Of a DNA stretch of 64,000 bases, positions 1 to 9,873 are shown in pieces. Positions within the stretch are counted from its first letter, which is position 1. The number at the start of each line of letters is the position of its first letter. The translations under genes and the position numbers were made by a program. The DNA comes from Caenorhabditis elegans (taxonomy: Eukaryota > Nematoda > Chromadorea > Rhabditida > Rhabditidae): contig NC_003280.10 of the NCBI RefSeq assembly GCF_000002985.6, positions 13,760,501-13,824,500 on the forward strand, in the 5' to 3' direction. The notes beneath the pieces are model-generated. The model was not told the origin of the DNA and made no database searches. It saw nothing but the letters and a program-made list of their open reading frames with translations.

Positions 1-593
1 GATGGAGCTCCGTCTTCCGTCTGTAACTCCAACCATCAATCAGTTCTCACCGGTGATTACTGTAGAGTACATTGTGCAATTCCACGTGGAGACCAGCTCA
101 ACATTCGGGAGTGATGTTGATTGTGAAATGGGGATCCTGATTGGAACAGTGCCTATTCGGCAGTTCCTTCCACCAGCCTACTATCCACAGGATCCGAATC
201 TTCCACAGATCCTGCCAACTCCGATTGGAGGAGGGGTTGTTGCTCCACCACCAGGGTATGGATTCTTGCCGATGGCAGATGGCTCGGAGAAGGGAGCTGG
301 TGATGCATCATATCCAGCTGCCAGCATGCCAATGTATCCTATTCCGAATGTCCCATATCCTAGCAAAGATGATGGTACTGTAGTGATTCCAAGTGGTGAG
401 TTACTCAGAAGTCCAGCACAATTCTCTAAAATTGCAAATTTTTCCAGCTCCACCACTATCCTACGAAGAATCAATGTTTGGACAAGATGGAACCGAGCTC
501 AACACTGATGAAAATGAGCAACCATTTGCTCCAAAATACCCGGTTTTCAACAATTTGCCAGTTTATAATCCGACAGCGCCACCACCGGAATAA
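1..593 (+). CDS. Alpha-arrestin family protein, C-terminal part (gene cut by window start)
   Basis: This is the 3' end of an arrestin-domain gene whose 5' exons lie outside the window. Exon 1-395 encodes the end of the arrestin C domain (a stretch reading RLPSVTPTI, then ITVEYIVQFHVET and ILIGTVPIR). A proline-rich linker follows. A GT-AG intron (396-447) leads to the last exon, 448-593, ending in TAA. The last exon opens with PPLSY, a PPxY motif of the type that binds WW domains of NEDD4-like ubiquitin ligases. Alpha-arrestins are known as adaptors for ubiquitination and trafficking of membrane proteins; the specific cargo cannot be told. The sequence matches the complete arrestin gene at 2927-5052 closely, with the same intron position and phase, so the two are tandem duplicates. 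The frame at base 1 is set by the open reading frame, not by a start codon. Confidence 0.88.
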
Positions 594-744
594 TCCGAAG
601 AATGAAGGATTTTCATCGGACTCTGCCCTGCTTTGCCGAATATTGTTCAAAATTATCATTGCTTTTAAAATGTTTTTTTGCCTGGTTGGATGTGTTTTTG
701 TTTTATTTTAATGCATAAATTATTAAACTTCAATCGAATACTTG
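594..744 (+). other. 3' untranslated region of the first arrestin gene
   Basis: Short AT-rich stretch between the stop codon and the minisatellite. A possible poly(A) signal variant (ATAAAT) lies near 713. No other feature is visible. Confidence 0.4.
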
Positions 745-2515
745 ACATTGAGCAAAAAATGACTAATTGCCGGAATTGAAATTTCCGGCGAATCGGCAAA
801 TTGCCGGAATTGAAAATTTCTGGAAAATCGGCAAATTGCCGGAATTGAAAATTTCTGGCATATCGACAATTTGCCGGAATTGAAAATTTCTGGAAAATCA
901 ACAAATTGCCGGAATTGAAAATTTCTGGAAAATTAACAAATTGCCGGAATTGAAAATTTCTGGAAAATCAACAAATTGCCGGAATTGAAAATTTTTGGAA
1001 AATTAACAAATTGCCGGAATTGAAAATTTCTGGAAAATCAACAAATTGCCGGAATTGAAAATTTCTGGAAAATTAACAAATTGCCGGAATTGATAATTTC
1101 TGGCAAATCGGAAAACTGCCGGAATTGACAATATCCGGCAAGCGGCAAATTGCCGGAATTGAAATTTCCGGCGAATCGGCAAATTGCCGGAATTGAAAAT
1201 TTCTGGAAAATGGGTAAATTGCCGGAATTGAAAATTTCTGGAAAATGGGTAAATTGCCGGAATTGAAAATTTCTGGAAAATCAACAAATTGCCGGAATTG
1301 AAAATTTCTGGCATATCGACAATTTGCCGGAATTGAAAATTTCTGGAAAATCAACAAATTGCCGGAATTGAAAATTTCTGGAAAATTAACAAATTGCCGG
1401 AATTGAAAATTTCTGAAAAATCAACAAATTGCCGGAATTGAAAATTTTTGGAAAATTAACAAATTGCCGGAATTGAAAATTTCTGGAAAATCAACAAATT
1501 GCCGGAATTGAAAATTTCTGGAAAATTAACAAATTGCCGGAATTGAAAATTTCTGGAAAATCAACAAATTGCCGGAATTGACAAATTGCCGGAATTGATA
1601 ATTTCTGGCAAATCGGAAAACTGCCGGAATTGACAATATCCGGCAAGCGGCAAATTGCCGGAATTGAAATTTCCGGCGAATCGGCAAATTGCCGGAATTG
1701 AAAATTTCTGGAAAATGGGTAAATTGCCGGAATTGAAAATTTCTGGAAAATGGGTAAATTGCCGGAATTGAAAATTTCTGGAAAATCAACAAATTGCCGG
1801 GATTGAAAATTTCTGGCATATCGACAATTTGCCGGAATTGAAAATTTCTGGAAAATCAACAAATTGCCGGAATTGAAAATTTCTGGAAAATTAACAAATT
1901 GCCGGAATTGAAAATTTCTGGAAAATCAACAAATTGCCGGAATTGATAATTTCTGGCAAATCGGAAAACTGCCGGAATTGACAATATCCGGCAAGCGGCA
2001 AATTGCCGGAATTGAAATTTCCGGCGAATCGGCAAATTGCCGGAATTGAAAATTTCTGGAAAATGGGTAAATTGCCGGAATTGAAAATTTCTGGAAAATG
2101 GGTAAATTGCCGGAATTGACAATATCCGGCAAGCGGCAAATTGCCGGAATTGAAAATTTCTGGCATATCGACAATTTGCCGGAATTGAAAATTTCTGGAA
2201 AATCGGCAAATTGCCGGAATTGAAAATTTCTGGAAAATCAACAAATTGCCGGAATTGAAAATTTCTGGCATATCGACAAATTGCCGGAATTGACAAATTG
2301 CCGGAATTGATAATTTCTGGCAAATCGGAAAACTGCCGGAATTGACAATATCCGGCAAGCGGCAAATTGCCGGAATTGAAATTTCCAGCAAATCGGCTAA
2401 TTGCCGGAATTGAAAATTTCTGGAAAATTGATAAATTGCCAGAATTGAAATTTCTGGAAAATTGACAAATTTCCGGAATTGAAAATTCCCGGCAAATCGG
2501 CAAATTGCTCGACAA
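745..2515. repeat. 35-bp minisatellite with higher-order structure
   Basis: About 50 degenerate copies of a 35-bp unit whose core reads TTGCCGGAATTGAAAATTTC. Unit variants alternate in a fixed order. A distinctive block (TTGATAATTTCTGGCAAATC, then an ACAATATCCGG unit) recurs at about 1081, 1586, 1934 and 2298, so larger multi-unit blocks were themselves duplicated. Because 35 is not a multiple of 3 and the minus strand lacks stops in the unit, long minus-strand open frames exist in all three frames (for example 1856-2575). They encode only a repeat and are not called as genes. The array sits exactly between two arrestin copies. Confidence 0.95.
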
Positions 2516-2926
2516 AAAAACCTTGCTGATTTTGACTGAACATTTATATTTTTTCTTTTGTGCGTTATTAGTCATTCGGATATAAACATCATTGCTAACA
2601 ACAATTTTAAAATTCTCTGAGGAATCGGTCGCTATTTAAACAACCAAAATCTGTTTTTGTTCTTGTTCTCTGTGAGTAAATATTGTTATCAGGTTTGATT
2701 ATTTAACACACACCTGTAAATGAAAATACCCAGTAAGATGTCAACATCTTAATTGATCACTTGTTCTCTCTTCCAACATTTATTTGTTCTATTTTTCTTA
2801 TGAAATATGAAACATTAAAATTCGTTTAAATTTCCCAATATTCTCCATTTTCAGTGTTCTCTCCACCGATTTTCTTCCGGTTTTTTGAATTTTTTAACGA
2901 TTTTTTTCCCAATTTCCAGGGTTATC
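2516..2926 (+). promoter_or_regulatory. Upstream region and trans-splice-type acceptor of the second arrestin gene
   Basis: AT-rich intergenic DNA. TTTCCAG ending at 2919 lies 7 bases before the ATG and looks like a spliced-leader acceptor, since there is no upstream coding exon to join to. No core promoter element can be assigned with confidence. Confidence 0.45.
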
Positions 2927-5052
2927 ATGCCAGAAACTGAGCTTCATGTGATATTCGACCAACCTAACGAAGTTTTCTTCCCGGGACAACCGATTTCCGG
3001 CCGAGTGGTGCTCTCAACGACGGAGGAAAAATACAAGGCTCGGGCGGTGAATATCAAAATTTTGGGATTGGCTCACACTAGTTGGACGGACTACGACAGT
3101 GTTCGCAGAGTGTAAAGAATTTCAATTTTCTGTTCAAAAAATATTATTTTTAAAGAAAATTAAAAAAAAAATTTTTTTCGAATAATTAAATATTTATTAA
3201 AACTGTAAAATTGTGCCTAAATTAAGTCAGAAAAAGGGGGGGGACCTAAAATTGTCGATGCAACAATCAATATTTTTTAAAGAATGATCTGTAAGGAGTT
3301 ATAATGTTCCGTAAAAATATTAATTTGATGAAAATTTGAAAAAAAAGTAAAATTAAAAAAAAAAAAAAAAACATTCATAATAAATAATTCAAATAACAAA
3401 TAATAAAATTTTTTGATAAGCATACATTTTCAGTGACAATGACGGCAATGTGAGGTACGATTCAGAATCGGTTCATTACTCATCGAATGTGCACTACCTG
3501 GATCAGGCTCTGCTTCTGTGGGCTTGCAAAGATGGATCGGTAGGAATCTGAAAACATTTAAATTTGAAATTGTATAAATTTTCAGAATGAATTGTCTGCT
3601 GGAGATTACGTGTGGCCATTCTCATATACTCTTCCTCTCAACGTTCCGCCAAGCTTTGAGGGAAAATATGGATATTTGAGATACTCGGTGACAGCTGAAG
3701 TGGATCGGCCATGGAGATTGGATAAGGCGAAGAGACGGTGCATCACTGGTGAGGCGAGGCGTGGGCGGTCTTCTAATTTTTAGTATTACCGTATTTCCTT
3801 TATTAGTAAGACGCCTCGATTAGTTTTGCCCCCTTCGTTCTACAAGTTCAAGTGTCAGGCTGTCCCATTTCAGTTTGATCTACCCCGCATTTTTTGAAGA
3901 TCAAAAAATAATGGGAGAGCCTGACCCCTCGTGCAAATTAGGAAAACTCGTACACATTTGGTATAACAAGTCGAAATTGGTAAGAAATGAATATGTACAA
4001 CTCGGACTATTTTGCCTATTACATAGTTATAAAATTATTCGTTCAATTTGGCTCAATGTGTGTTATTCAAATTGATGGTATTGTGCCATAACTTATGGAG
4101 AACTTGTTCAAAAACTAGTATCTAAATAGGTCGCCGAAAGTATGCATGCCGTACTAAAAGAGGAAATATTCTATATCCTTTCAGTTTCCCCACTGATCGA
4201 TCTCAATGCCATTCCCCTCGCACTCACTCCAATCGACGACGAAGAAAGTGAGAACCTGGGCTGCTGCTTCTTCAGAAAAGGTTACCTCGAACTGCGAGTA
4301 AACATCCCAAAAACTGGATTCGTACCCGGCGAGACTGTTCCAATGAACATCCATATTCTAAATCACTCCTCCGTGCCCGTCACCGAGGTCAAGGCGAAAA
4401 TCATTCAGCAGTGCAAATTCATCGCTTATCGAAACGGGACTATTTTCCGATTTGATGGAGGTTCGGATACGCTAATGTCAGGATCTTCGCAGCAAACAAA
4501 GTACGACACTAAGCCCGTTATCACGCAGACACAGCCGATGACAGTGACTCCAGGGAATGAGCACAAGTTTGTGCTGGAATTCCGTCTGCCATCTGTAACT
4601 CCAACCATCTGTCGGTTCTCCCCGGTGATTACTGTAGAATACGTGGTACAAGTCCGCGTGGAGACCACTTCAACATGCGGGAGTGCTGCTAAGTGTGAAA
4701 TGCCGATCCTTATAGGAACTGTACCTATTCGAAATTATCTTCCACCACCAATTCCAAACAACTACCCAATTGGCCTGCCACCACCGTATGCTAATCTTAC
4801 TGATGTGAATGTGCCCTGTCCGAGCGGAGGTAGTGGTACGGCAGTGATTCCAAGTGGTGAGTTATTCAGAATTCCAGAATTATTTTCTAAGATTGAAAGT
4901 TTTCAGCTCCACCACCATCCTACCAGGAATCCATGTATGGAGTGGGAGGAACCGAGCTCAGAGCCGAGGAGAACGAAAAACCATTTGCTCCAAAATACCC
5001 AGTATTCAATAATTTGCCAATATATAACCCAACGGCGCCACCGTCAGAGTAG
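2927..5052 (+). CDS. Alpha-arrestin family protein (complete, five exons)
   Basis: Exons 2927-3111, 3434-3539, 3586-3748, 4185-4856 and 4907-5052 join in frame to give a protein of about 423 residues. Introns begin with GT and end with TTTCAG-type acceptors. Residues ~1-150 form the arrestin N domain (opening MPETELHVIFDQPNEVFFPG, with VPPSFEGKYGYLRYSVTAEV at the end of the domain). Residues ~175-310 form the C domain (IPKTGFVPGE around 192-201, FRLPSVTPTI, ITVEYVVQVRVET). A proline-rich tail carries PPxY (PPSY, 378-381), the WW-domain docking motif of alpha-arrestins. The likely role is a cytoplasmic adaptor in ubiquitination and endocytosis of membrane proteins; the cargo is unknown. The start was chosen because it directly follows a trans-splice-type acceptor. 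It is flanked by two related copies. Confidence 0.9.
3749..4184 (+). repeat. Short inverted repeat inside arrestin intron 3
   Basis: The intron holds a small element (about 3853-3927) with GTCAGGCTGTCCCATTTCAG on the left and the near-complement ATGGGAGAGCCTGAC on the right. It resembles a short form of the larger element at 33607-33789 and 54392-54579. The rest of the intron is AT-rich. Confidence 0.5.
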
Positions 5053-5817
5053 CAATTCTTAATCCAACTATGTTTGTTTTGTTATTGGTTAGGGTGCTAT
5101 GCATAAACTTTCTTGACAGGTTGTTTTTTACTTCAGAAGATTCAAAAAGTCGTAAAATTTGATATGCCAAAATAAAAAATTTGCATTTAATATACACATC
5201 AGGCGTGAGCGGGAATTGCTGTTCGGCCAATTTTTTTGTCGACAAATTCAGCAAATCAGTAAATTGCCGGTTTCGCGATTTGCCGGAAATTCTGATCTTC
5301 GCCGAATTGCCGATTTGCCGGAAATTTTTAATTCCGACAATTTGCCGATTTACCGGAAATTTTAATTCAGGCATTTTGCCGATTTGCCGGAAATTTTTAA
5401 TTCCGGAAATTTGCCAATTTGCCGGAAATTTAAAGCTCTGCCAATTTGCCGATTTGCCGGAAATTTCAATTCCGACAATTTGCTGATTGCCGGAAATTTT
5501 CATTTTCGGCAATATATATATAAATATATATATTCCACAACTTGCCAGTCTATAACCCAACTGCGCCAGTGCCGGAGTAACCATTTTTTGAGCACATGTT
5601 CTGTACAACCTATGGATGATAATTTACTATAATTTACTATAATTTAAATATTTTAAAACTAATAAATTAATTTTTTCCGTGACCGCTTGTTTAATCTCTC
5701 CACTTCCAATTTCCACTTCTTAAAAAAAAACTTTAAACTTTCAAATTTCAATACTCGATATTTTTCAGTCAGGTAAGTGCGAGCCTTTTACAGATTCATA
5801 TTCAGGATTTCTTCAAA
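5053..5817. repeat. Intergenic TTGCCGG-type repeat between arrestin copies 2 and 3
   Basis: Positions about 5225-5515 hold degenerate units of the form TTTGCCGATTTGCCGGAAAT, the complement-sense version of the minisatellite core, followed by a short TA-rich run. From 5516 to 5580 there is a short duplicate of the arrestin tail (frame reading LPVYNPTAPVPE, then TAA), a relic of the last exon of the neighbouring gene. The rest is AT-rich spacer. A trans-splice-type acceptor at 5803-5805 precedes the next ATG. Confidence 0.75.
5516..5580 (+). pseudogene. Relic of an arrestin last exon
   Basis: The sequence after the repeat block reads as PQLASL or, in the arrestin frame, as a tail similar to NLPVYNPTAPPPE of the two genes upstream, ending in TAA at about 5578-5580. 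Nothing upstream connects to it, and repeat DNA abuts it. It looks like the remaining end of a further arrestin copy destroyed by repeat expansion. Confidence 0.5.
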
Positions 5818-5993
5818 ATGCCAGAAATCTTTGTACTATTCGACAAGCCGAATGCGGTTTACGCTGCTGGGCAGAAAATATCAGGTCGGGTGGTTTTCTC
5901 GACGGCATCACAGCAGAATCCACGTTGGATTGATGTTCAGTTGCACGGGAGATCGCACACGTTTTTTACTCGACAAGAATCTGAGACGAAGAC

Positions 5994-6605
5994 GTTAGTT
6001 TGGGAATTCGCCCTTGGCAAATCGGCAAATTGCCGAAAATGATAATTTCTGGCAAATCGGGAAACCGGCAAACTGCTGGAATGAATAATGCCCGGCAAGT
6101 TGGCAAATTGACGGAATTAAAATTTCTGGCAAATCGACAAATCGGTACATTGCCAGAGTTAATTATTTCCGGCCAATCGGCTTGCCGGAATCAATAATTT
6201 TAGGGAATTGCCGTACGACAAATCGCCAAATTGCCGGTTTGGGTAATTTTTCGGGTAATTTGGACGTTTGCAGGAAATTTTTTATTTCGGCACTTTGCCG
6301 ATTTGTCGGAAATTTTTATTTTCGGCAATTTGCCGATTTTCCGATTTGCCGGAAATTATTAATTTCGGCAATGTGCCGATTTGCCGATTCGCCGGAAATT
6401 CCAATTCCGGTAATTTGCCGATTTGCCGGAAATTCCAATTCTGGCAATTTGCCGATTTGCCAATTTGATCTCCCATTTTAAAGTTATCTCCACAATTTTT
6501 GTCAAAGAAAGCGTGTGGGGTGATTCTCGAATTTATCAAAATTTTTGCAAACGCGCTCTAATGATGATACGCGTAATCGAAACTTTTACCAACCTGTACT
6601 TCCAG
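5994..6605. repeat. TTGCCGG-type repeat inside intron 1 of the third arrestin gene
   Basis: Degenerate units alternate in sense: AAATCGGCAAATTGCCG-type on the left (6010-6190), and TTTGCCGATTTGCCGGAAAT-type on the right (6250-6470). The block is therefore roughly an inverted repeat. The same family fills intron 3 (about 7000-7470). Confidence 0.8.
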
Positions 6606-6973
6606 AAATTCCAAAGGCGAAAGTGAAACCAAGACCCATACTGTCCATTACACGGCCACCGCCAAACACCTGGACACTGCAGTCCCTCTATGGAGAAAAA
6701 CTGATAAAGCGGTAAGTTTCAGCTATTTGCCGGTTTACCGATTTGCCGGAAATTTCAATTCCGGCCAATTGCAGTTAAGTTTCAATGTTCCAGTGATTCA
6801 CTTTCAGGCAAGGTTACTCCCCGGGAAGTACGAATGGCAGTTTTGGTTTCAACTTCCATGTTCCGTACTTCCCCCGAGTTTTGAGGGAAACAATGGGAAC
6901 ATTCGATATTGGGTGAGAGCCGAAGTGAGCAGATCCTGGAAGTTCAATATTGTTGACGAGAGCTCGTTTGAGA

Positions 6974-7512
6974 GTGAGTTTTGGGAGACTGCTCAGGGGT
7001 GCAATTGGCGGCGATTGCCGTTCCGCAGATCGGCAAAAATGTCGGTTTGCCGATTTGCTTACTTTTCAAAATAGATGTATGAACATTCATAGGATGCGTA
7101 CAATTTTGCCAATTAAAATTGAAATTCTGAAAATTCCAAAAAAAAAAATTTCAAAATCACAATTTGCCAAAAATTTTCAATTTCGGCAAATTGCCAATCT
7201 GGCGGAAATTTCAAGTCCGGCAGTTTGTCGTTTCTCCGGCAAATTTGGCAATCGGCAATTTGTCGGTTTACCGACTTGCTAAAAAATTTTTAATTCCTGC
7301 AATTTGTCTATTTACCGATTTGCCGAAAAATTTTAAATCCCCGGCAATTTGTCGGTTTTCCGATTTGCTAAATAAAATTTCAAATCCGACAATGTCTCTA
7401 TTTGCCGGTTTGCCGGAAATTTTCATGTTCGGCAAATTGCTGATTTGCCGATTTGCCAATTTGCTGCCCACCGCTGAGTCTGAGATTTTATGACCTGATA
7501 TTCCATTTTCAG
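6974..7512. repeat. TTGCCGG-type repeat inside intron 3 of the third arrestin gene
   Basis: Holds TTTGCCGATTTGCCG-like units from about 7010 to 7475, plus a segment at 7063-7110 (around ATTCATAGGATGCGTACAAT). The complement of that segment recurs as a tandem pair near 27950-28000. This shows it is a mobile or dispersed family rather than intron-specific sequence. Confidence 0.75.
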
Positions 7513-7675
7513 TAGCTCCATTCCTGGACCTCAACACAATGCCTATTGCACGTACTCCTCTAGATGGATTTGCTGTCAAAAATCTCGGATGTTGCTGCTT
7601 CAGAAATGGTAATGTAGAGTTGCGTGTGATTATTCCGTCTACAGACTTTTGGAATCATTAGCTTTCCATTTTCAG

Positions 7676-7903
7676 AGCGTGAGCGATGAGGTGCAAACGG
7701 TACATGATATTGTGCACTCCGTTCGGAACACAGTCAAAGATGGACTTGCAAAAATATTACCGCAGAGATCACAAGAGAATGGAAACATCATCCAAGGAGG
7801 AATCTTGAATGGATTCCGTGAAAGAGGAATTTTCCATGATGGATTTCTTGAAGGAGGACTTTTAAATAAAGGAGATCACGGAACAGACTATATTTTTGGA
7901 TAG
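7676..7903 (+). pseudogene. Orphan second exon of a small nematode peptide gene
   Basis: A TTTTCAG acceptor at 7669-7675 opens a 75-codon frame ending in TAG. It starts SVSDEVQTVHDIVHSVRN and ends in a Gly-rich stretch with repeats of the form GILNGF, GIFHDGF and EGGLLN. The 3' flank (GGGAATAAATATGG near 7925) matches the 3' flanks of two related gene relics at 8233-8524 and 10522-10776, so it belongs to the same family. No signal-peptide exon precedes it; the arrestin sequence breaks off just upstream. The Gly-rich tail is unlike the other two copies. It has no usable ATG, since the open frame begins only at TTG codons. A chimeric transcript with the arrestin exon is possible but would be out of frame. 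Confidence 0.5.
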
Positions 7904-8232
7904 CGTTTTGTCTTTTTTTTTTTTGGGAATAAATATGGCATTTGGGATCAATATTTTGTAGATTAATAAGTCTGTCAGACAGTTTGAGTCAACTGAAACA
8001 CAATTCTTTGCGATATCTTTGCTTATCTTTGTCTGAAAGTGATTAATAAAGTTTCCAGGAGGATCTGGTACATTTAATCATCGCCACAATGAACAGTATT
8101 AGTCATAACGGACATTTTACGCTAACTTGAGAAATCTAAAAAATACAGACACACATTAAGAATTATGTTCAAATGAAAGAAGAATAAAACTGTTATGCAC
8201 AAAAATATCATGAATGTTGTTTTTTATATTTT
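7904..8232. other. Spacer with 3' end of the orphan exon
   Basis: AT-rich spacer holding a poly(A) signal (AATAAA near 7928) for the preceding exon. No other feature seen. Confidence 0.4.
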
Positions 8233-8524
8233 ATCGTCTACCTTCTTGTCCTGGTCGCCTGTGCTGCAAACTTCGGATTCTCTCAAAGCGCTCCAATTCC
8301 TGCAAGTTTTCAAAATACGATGAGAAATTTTAAATGCGAGAAACCGACGATGTTATCAAAAAACATCTAGTTGTGTCGTATCTCGTATAACACTGAAAGC
8401 TTCAAGAATTCTTAATTTTCAGGAGATGGCGGGAAACCTACTACATGTCGAAAGTGTAATCAAAAGCGTTCCACAAAGCTTGTTCAACATTATTCAAAGA
8501 ATTCAGGAAGTAGATGATTCTTAG
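8233..8524 (+). pseudogene. Small secreted-peptide gene relic, start codon lost
   Basis: Exon 1 remnant 8233-8301 reads IVYLLVLVACAANFGFSQ and then SAPIP, a clear signal peptide and cleavage region. The intron uses a GC donor (CCT|GCAAGT) and ends at 8422. Exon 2 (8423-8524) is open for 34 codons, opening EMAGNLLHVESVIKSVPQ. The first three codons seen in the sister copy (ATGAATTTC) are replaced here by a longer T-rich sequence. The only nearby ATG is out of frame, and an in-frame TAA lies upstream. The rest of the frame is intact, so the loss may be recent. The exact family name is not certain; it resembles short nematode-specific secreted peptides. Confidence 0.6.
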
Positions 8525-8756
8525 GAATTATTCTTTTTTTTTTGGGAATAAATATATTGAACATTGGGAGTCAGCGTATTTTTTTTCATTCAAATCAATT
8601 GATCGTGATTCAATTGAAATTAAAGTCCTAGACTCAAATGAAAAAAACTTGGGCGTTGCTTTGAAAGCGATAAAGTTTTTTTGGCAATGAAAAACGAAGA
8701 TTTTAAAAACGAAGGGTTAACCGTCAAATGTCTGTAGTTAAATTGTAACTAATAAA
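8525..8756. other. 3' flank of peptide relic and spacer
   Basis: Contains GGGAATAAATATATTGAACA, the shared 3' flank of this peptide family including the poly(A) signal, then AT-rich spacer. Confidence 0.45.
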
Positions 8757-9083
8757 TCGGCATTTGGCTATAGCTTCTTGCCCAAGTTTGGCCCAAAAAT
8801 ACTAACTTGGACGAGAAATTGGTTAAACTTGGGCAAAAGATAGGAAAGACTTTGGCAAAACTTGGATTTATCCTGCACCAAAGTTTAACCCAAGTTTAAC
8901 CCAACTCTTGCCAAACGTCTACCAGTTTAAAACGAAATAAGAAACGTTTGGGCCAACGTTTGGCTAAAGTTGAGCCAAACTTGGGTTAAACTTTGGCGCA
9001 ACAAAGATACAAGTTTAGCCAACTTCTGATCCAAGTTAATATTTTTTGGAAAAACTTGGGCAAGAAGCTAGAGCCAAATCCCG
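8757..9083. repeat. Long imperfect palindrome (MITE-like inverted repeat)
   Basis: The left arm starts CGGCATTTGGCTATAGCTTC and the right arm ends with its near-complement (GAAGCTAGAGCCAAATCCCG). Inner segments (CCAAAGTTTAACCCAAGTTT against AAACTTGGGTTAAACTTTGG) also pair, so nearly the whole 327 bp folds on itself around about 8920. Such elements are typical non-autonomous DNA transposon derivatives in nematodes. No transposase is present. Confidence 0.8.
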
Positions 9084-9333
9084 AGTTTCTTAACAAAAAG
9101 ATGACTGTCATATTTTATCAAAAATATTTTTCAACTACGACAGCATATTTGGAACAGCTTATTCCAACATTTATTAACATGGAAAGTTACGGATTGCCGA
9201 AGAAATTTGCTCCATAAATAAGTTGTATCCAATGTATGAATCCGAGCACGAGTTAGTCTAGAACCGGACGGCAATTGGGTTTATTGGCCGTTGTTATTAT
9301 ATTTCGCTTCGGAAACTTCTGGAGAAGCCTCAC
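9084..9333. other. Spacer before the solo LTR
   Basis: Unremarkable AT-rich sequence ending in CTCAC (9329-9333), the left copy of the LTR target-site duplication. Confidence 0.4.
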
Positions 9334-9868
9334 TGTTGTGACTTGGCCTCAGTAGAGGTCCGCCGCTCCAACTTTGCGGATTATAATTATCGGCAAGAAT
9401 CGCCCACAATCCAGCGATAATCATCCGCCGGTAATTTACTCACACAATTCCGTTTGTTCGTTCTCTAATAATCATTCCACCATTTAAATTAATTAAATTA
9501 AATAATTATCATTTGAATTTGCCGCCAAGGATGCAAGCGCGCCATTGTACACATCGGAGTGTCGTAGCGCGCGCTGTTTATTCCCTTGCTCATATTAATT
9601 TCTGGCCTAAAATGTGGCCACTCTTCACTTCACTCTTCGTGCCCCTTCGTCACTGGCTGCGCGTCGCCGTTCTTCTCCCAAATATTCACTAAATATTCTC
9701 TACGTTTTTGCCTTGTTTATCCCAGCATAATGCTGCCCTGCTCAATAAACTTGGATTTTCGTCAAACTGTGTACTGTTATTAGCACCGCTCATCAATTCT
9801 CCCGTTCTGTCCGTCGTCTTCTTGTCACTCCGAGGCTCTGGCTGCCATCTCGGACCGGAGTGTCAACA
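9334..9868 (+). mobile_element. Solo LTR of a retrotransposon (535 bp)
   Basis: Begins TGTTG and ends CAACA, a perfect 5-bp terminal inverted repeat with the canonical TG...CA ends. It is bracketed by a perfect 5-bp direct repeat CTCAC (9329-9333 and 9869-9873), the target-site duplication expected of LTR retrotransposon integration. A poly(A) signal (CAATAAAC near 9740) fits an R region read on the plus strand. Base composition is distinctly less AT-rich than the flanks. No internal coding region or second LTR is present, so recombination between LTRs has probably removed the body. The family is unidentified. Confidence 0.8.
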
Positions 9869-9873
9869 CTCAC

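Larger units (their letters stand above)
5818..7661 (+). pseudogene. Third alpha-arrestin gene, truncated within the C domain
   Basis: Exons 5818-5993, 6606-6711, 6808-6973 and 7513-7661 join in frame. They give an intact arrestin N domain (opening MPEIFVLFDKPNAVYAAG, later SVLPPSFEGNNGNIRYWVRA) and the start of the C domain (NLGCCCFRNGNVELRVIIP). After Pro191 the similarity to the neighbouring gene stops. Seven unrelated codons follow and end in TAG, so the product would be about 198 residues against 423. Introns 1 and 3 are enlarged by TTGCCGG-type repeats. The missing half reappears at 18714-19202. Either the gene is dead or it makes only an N-domain protein, which cannot be decided from sequence. 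An annotator might instead fuse it to the exon at 7676-7903, but the phases do not match. Confidence 0.8.

Noticed and set aside
745-2515. CRISPR-like appearance of regularly spaced repeats
   Set aside because: The repeats are contiguous with no unique spacers, and the genome is eukaryotic.
745-2575. Minus-strand frames up to 239 codons in the minisatellite
   Set aside because: All frames are open because the unit lacks stops. Coding is not supported.
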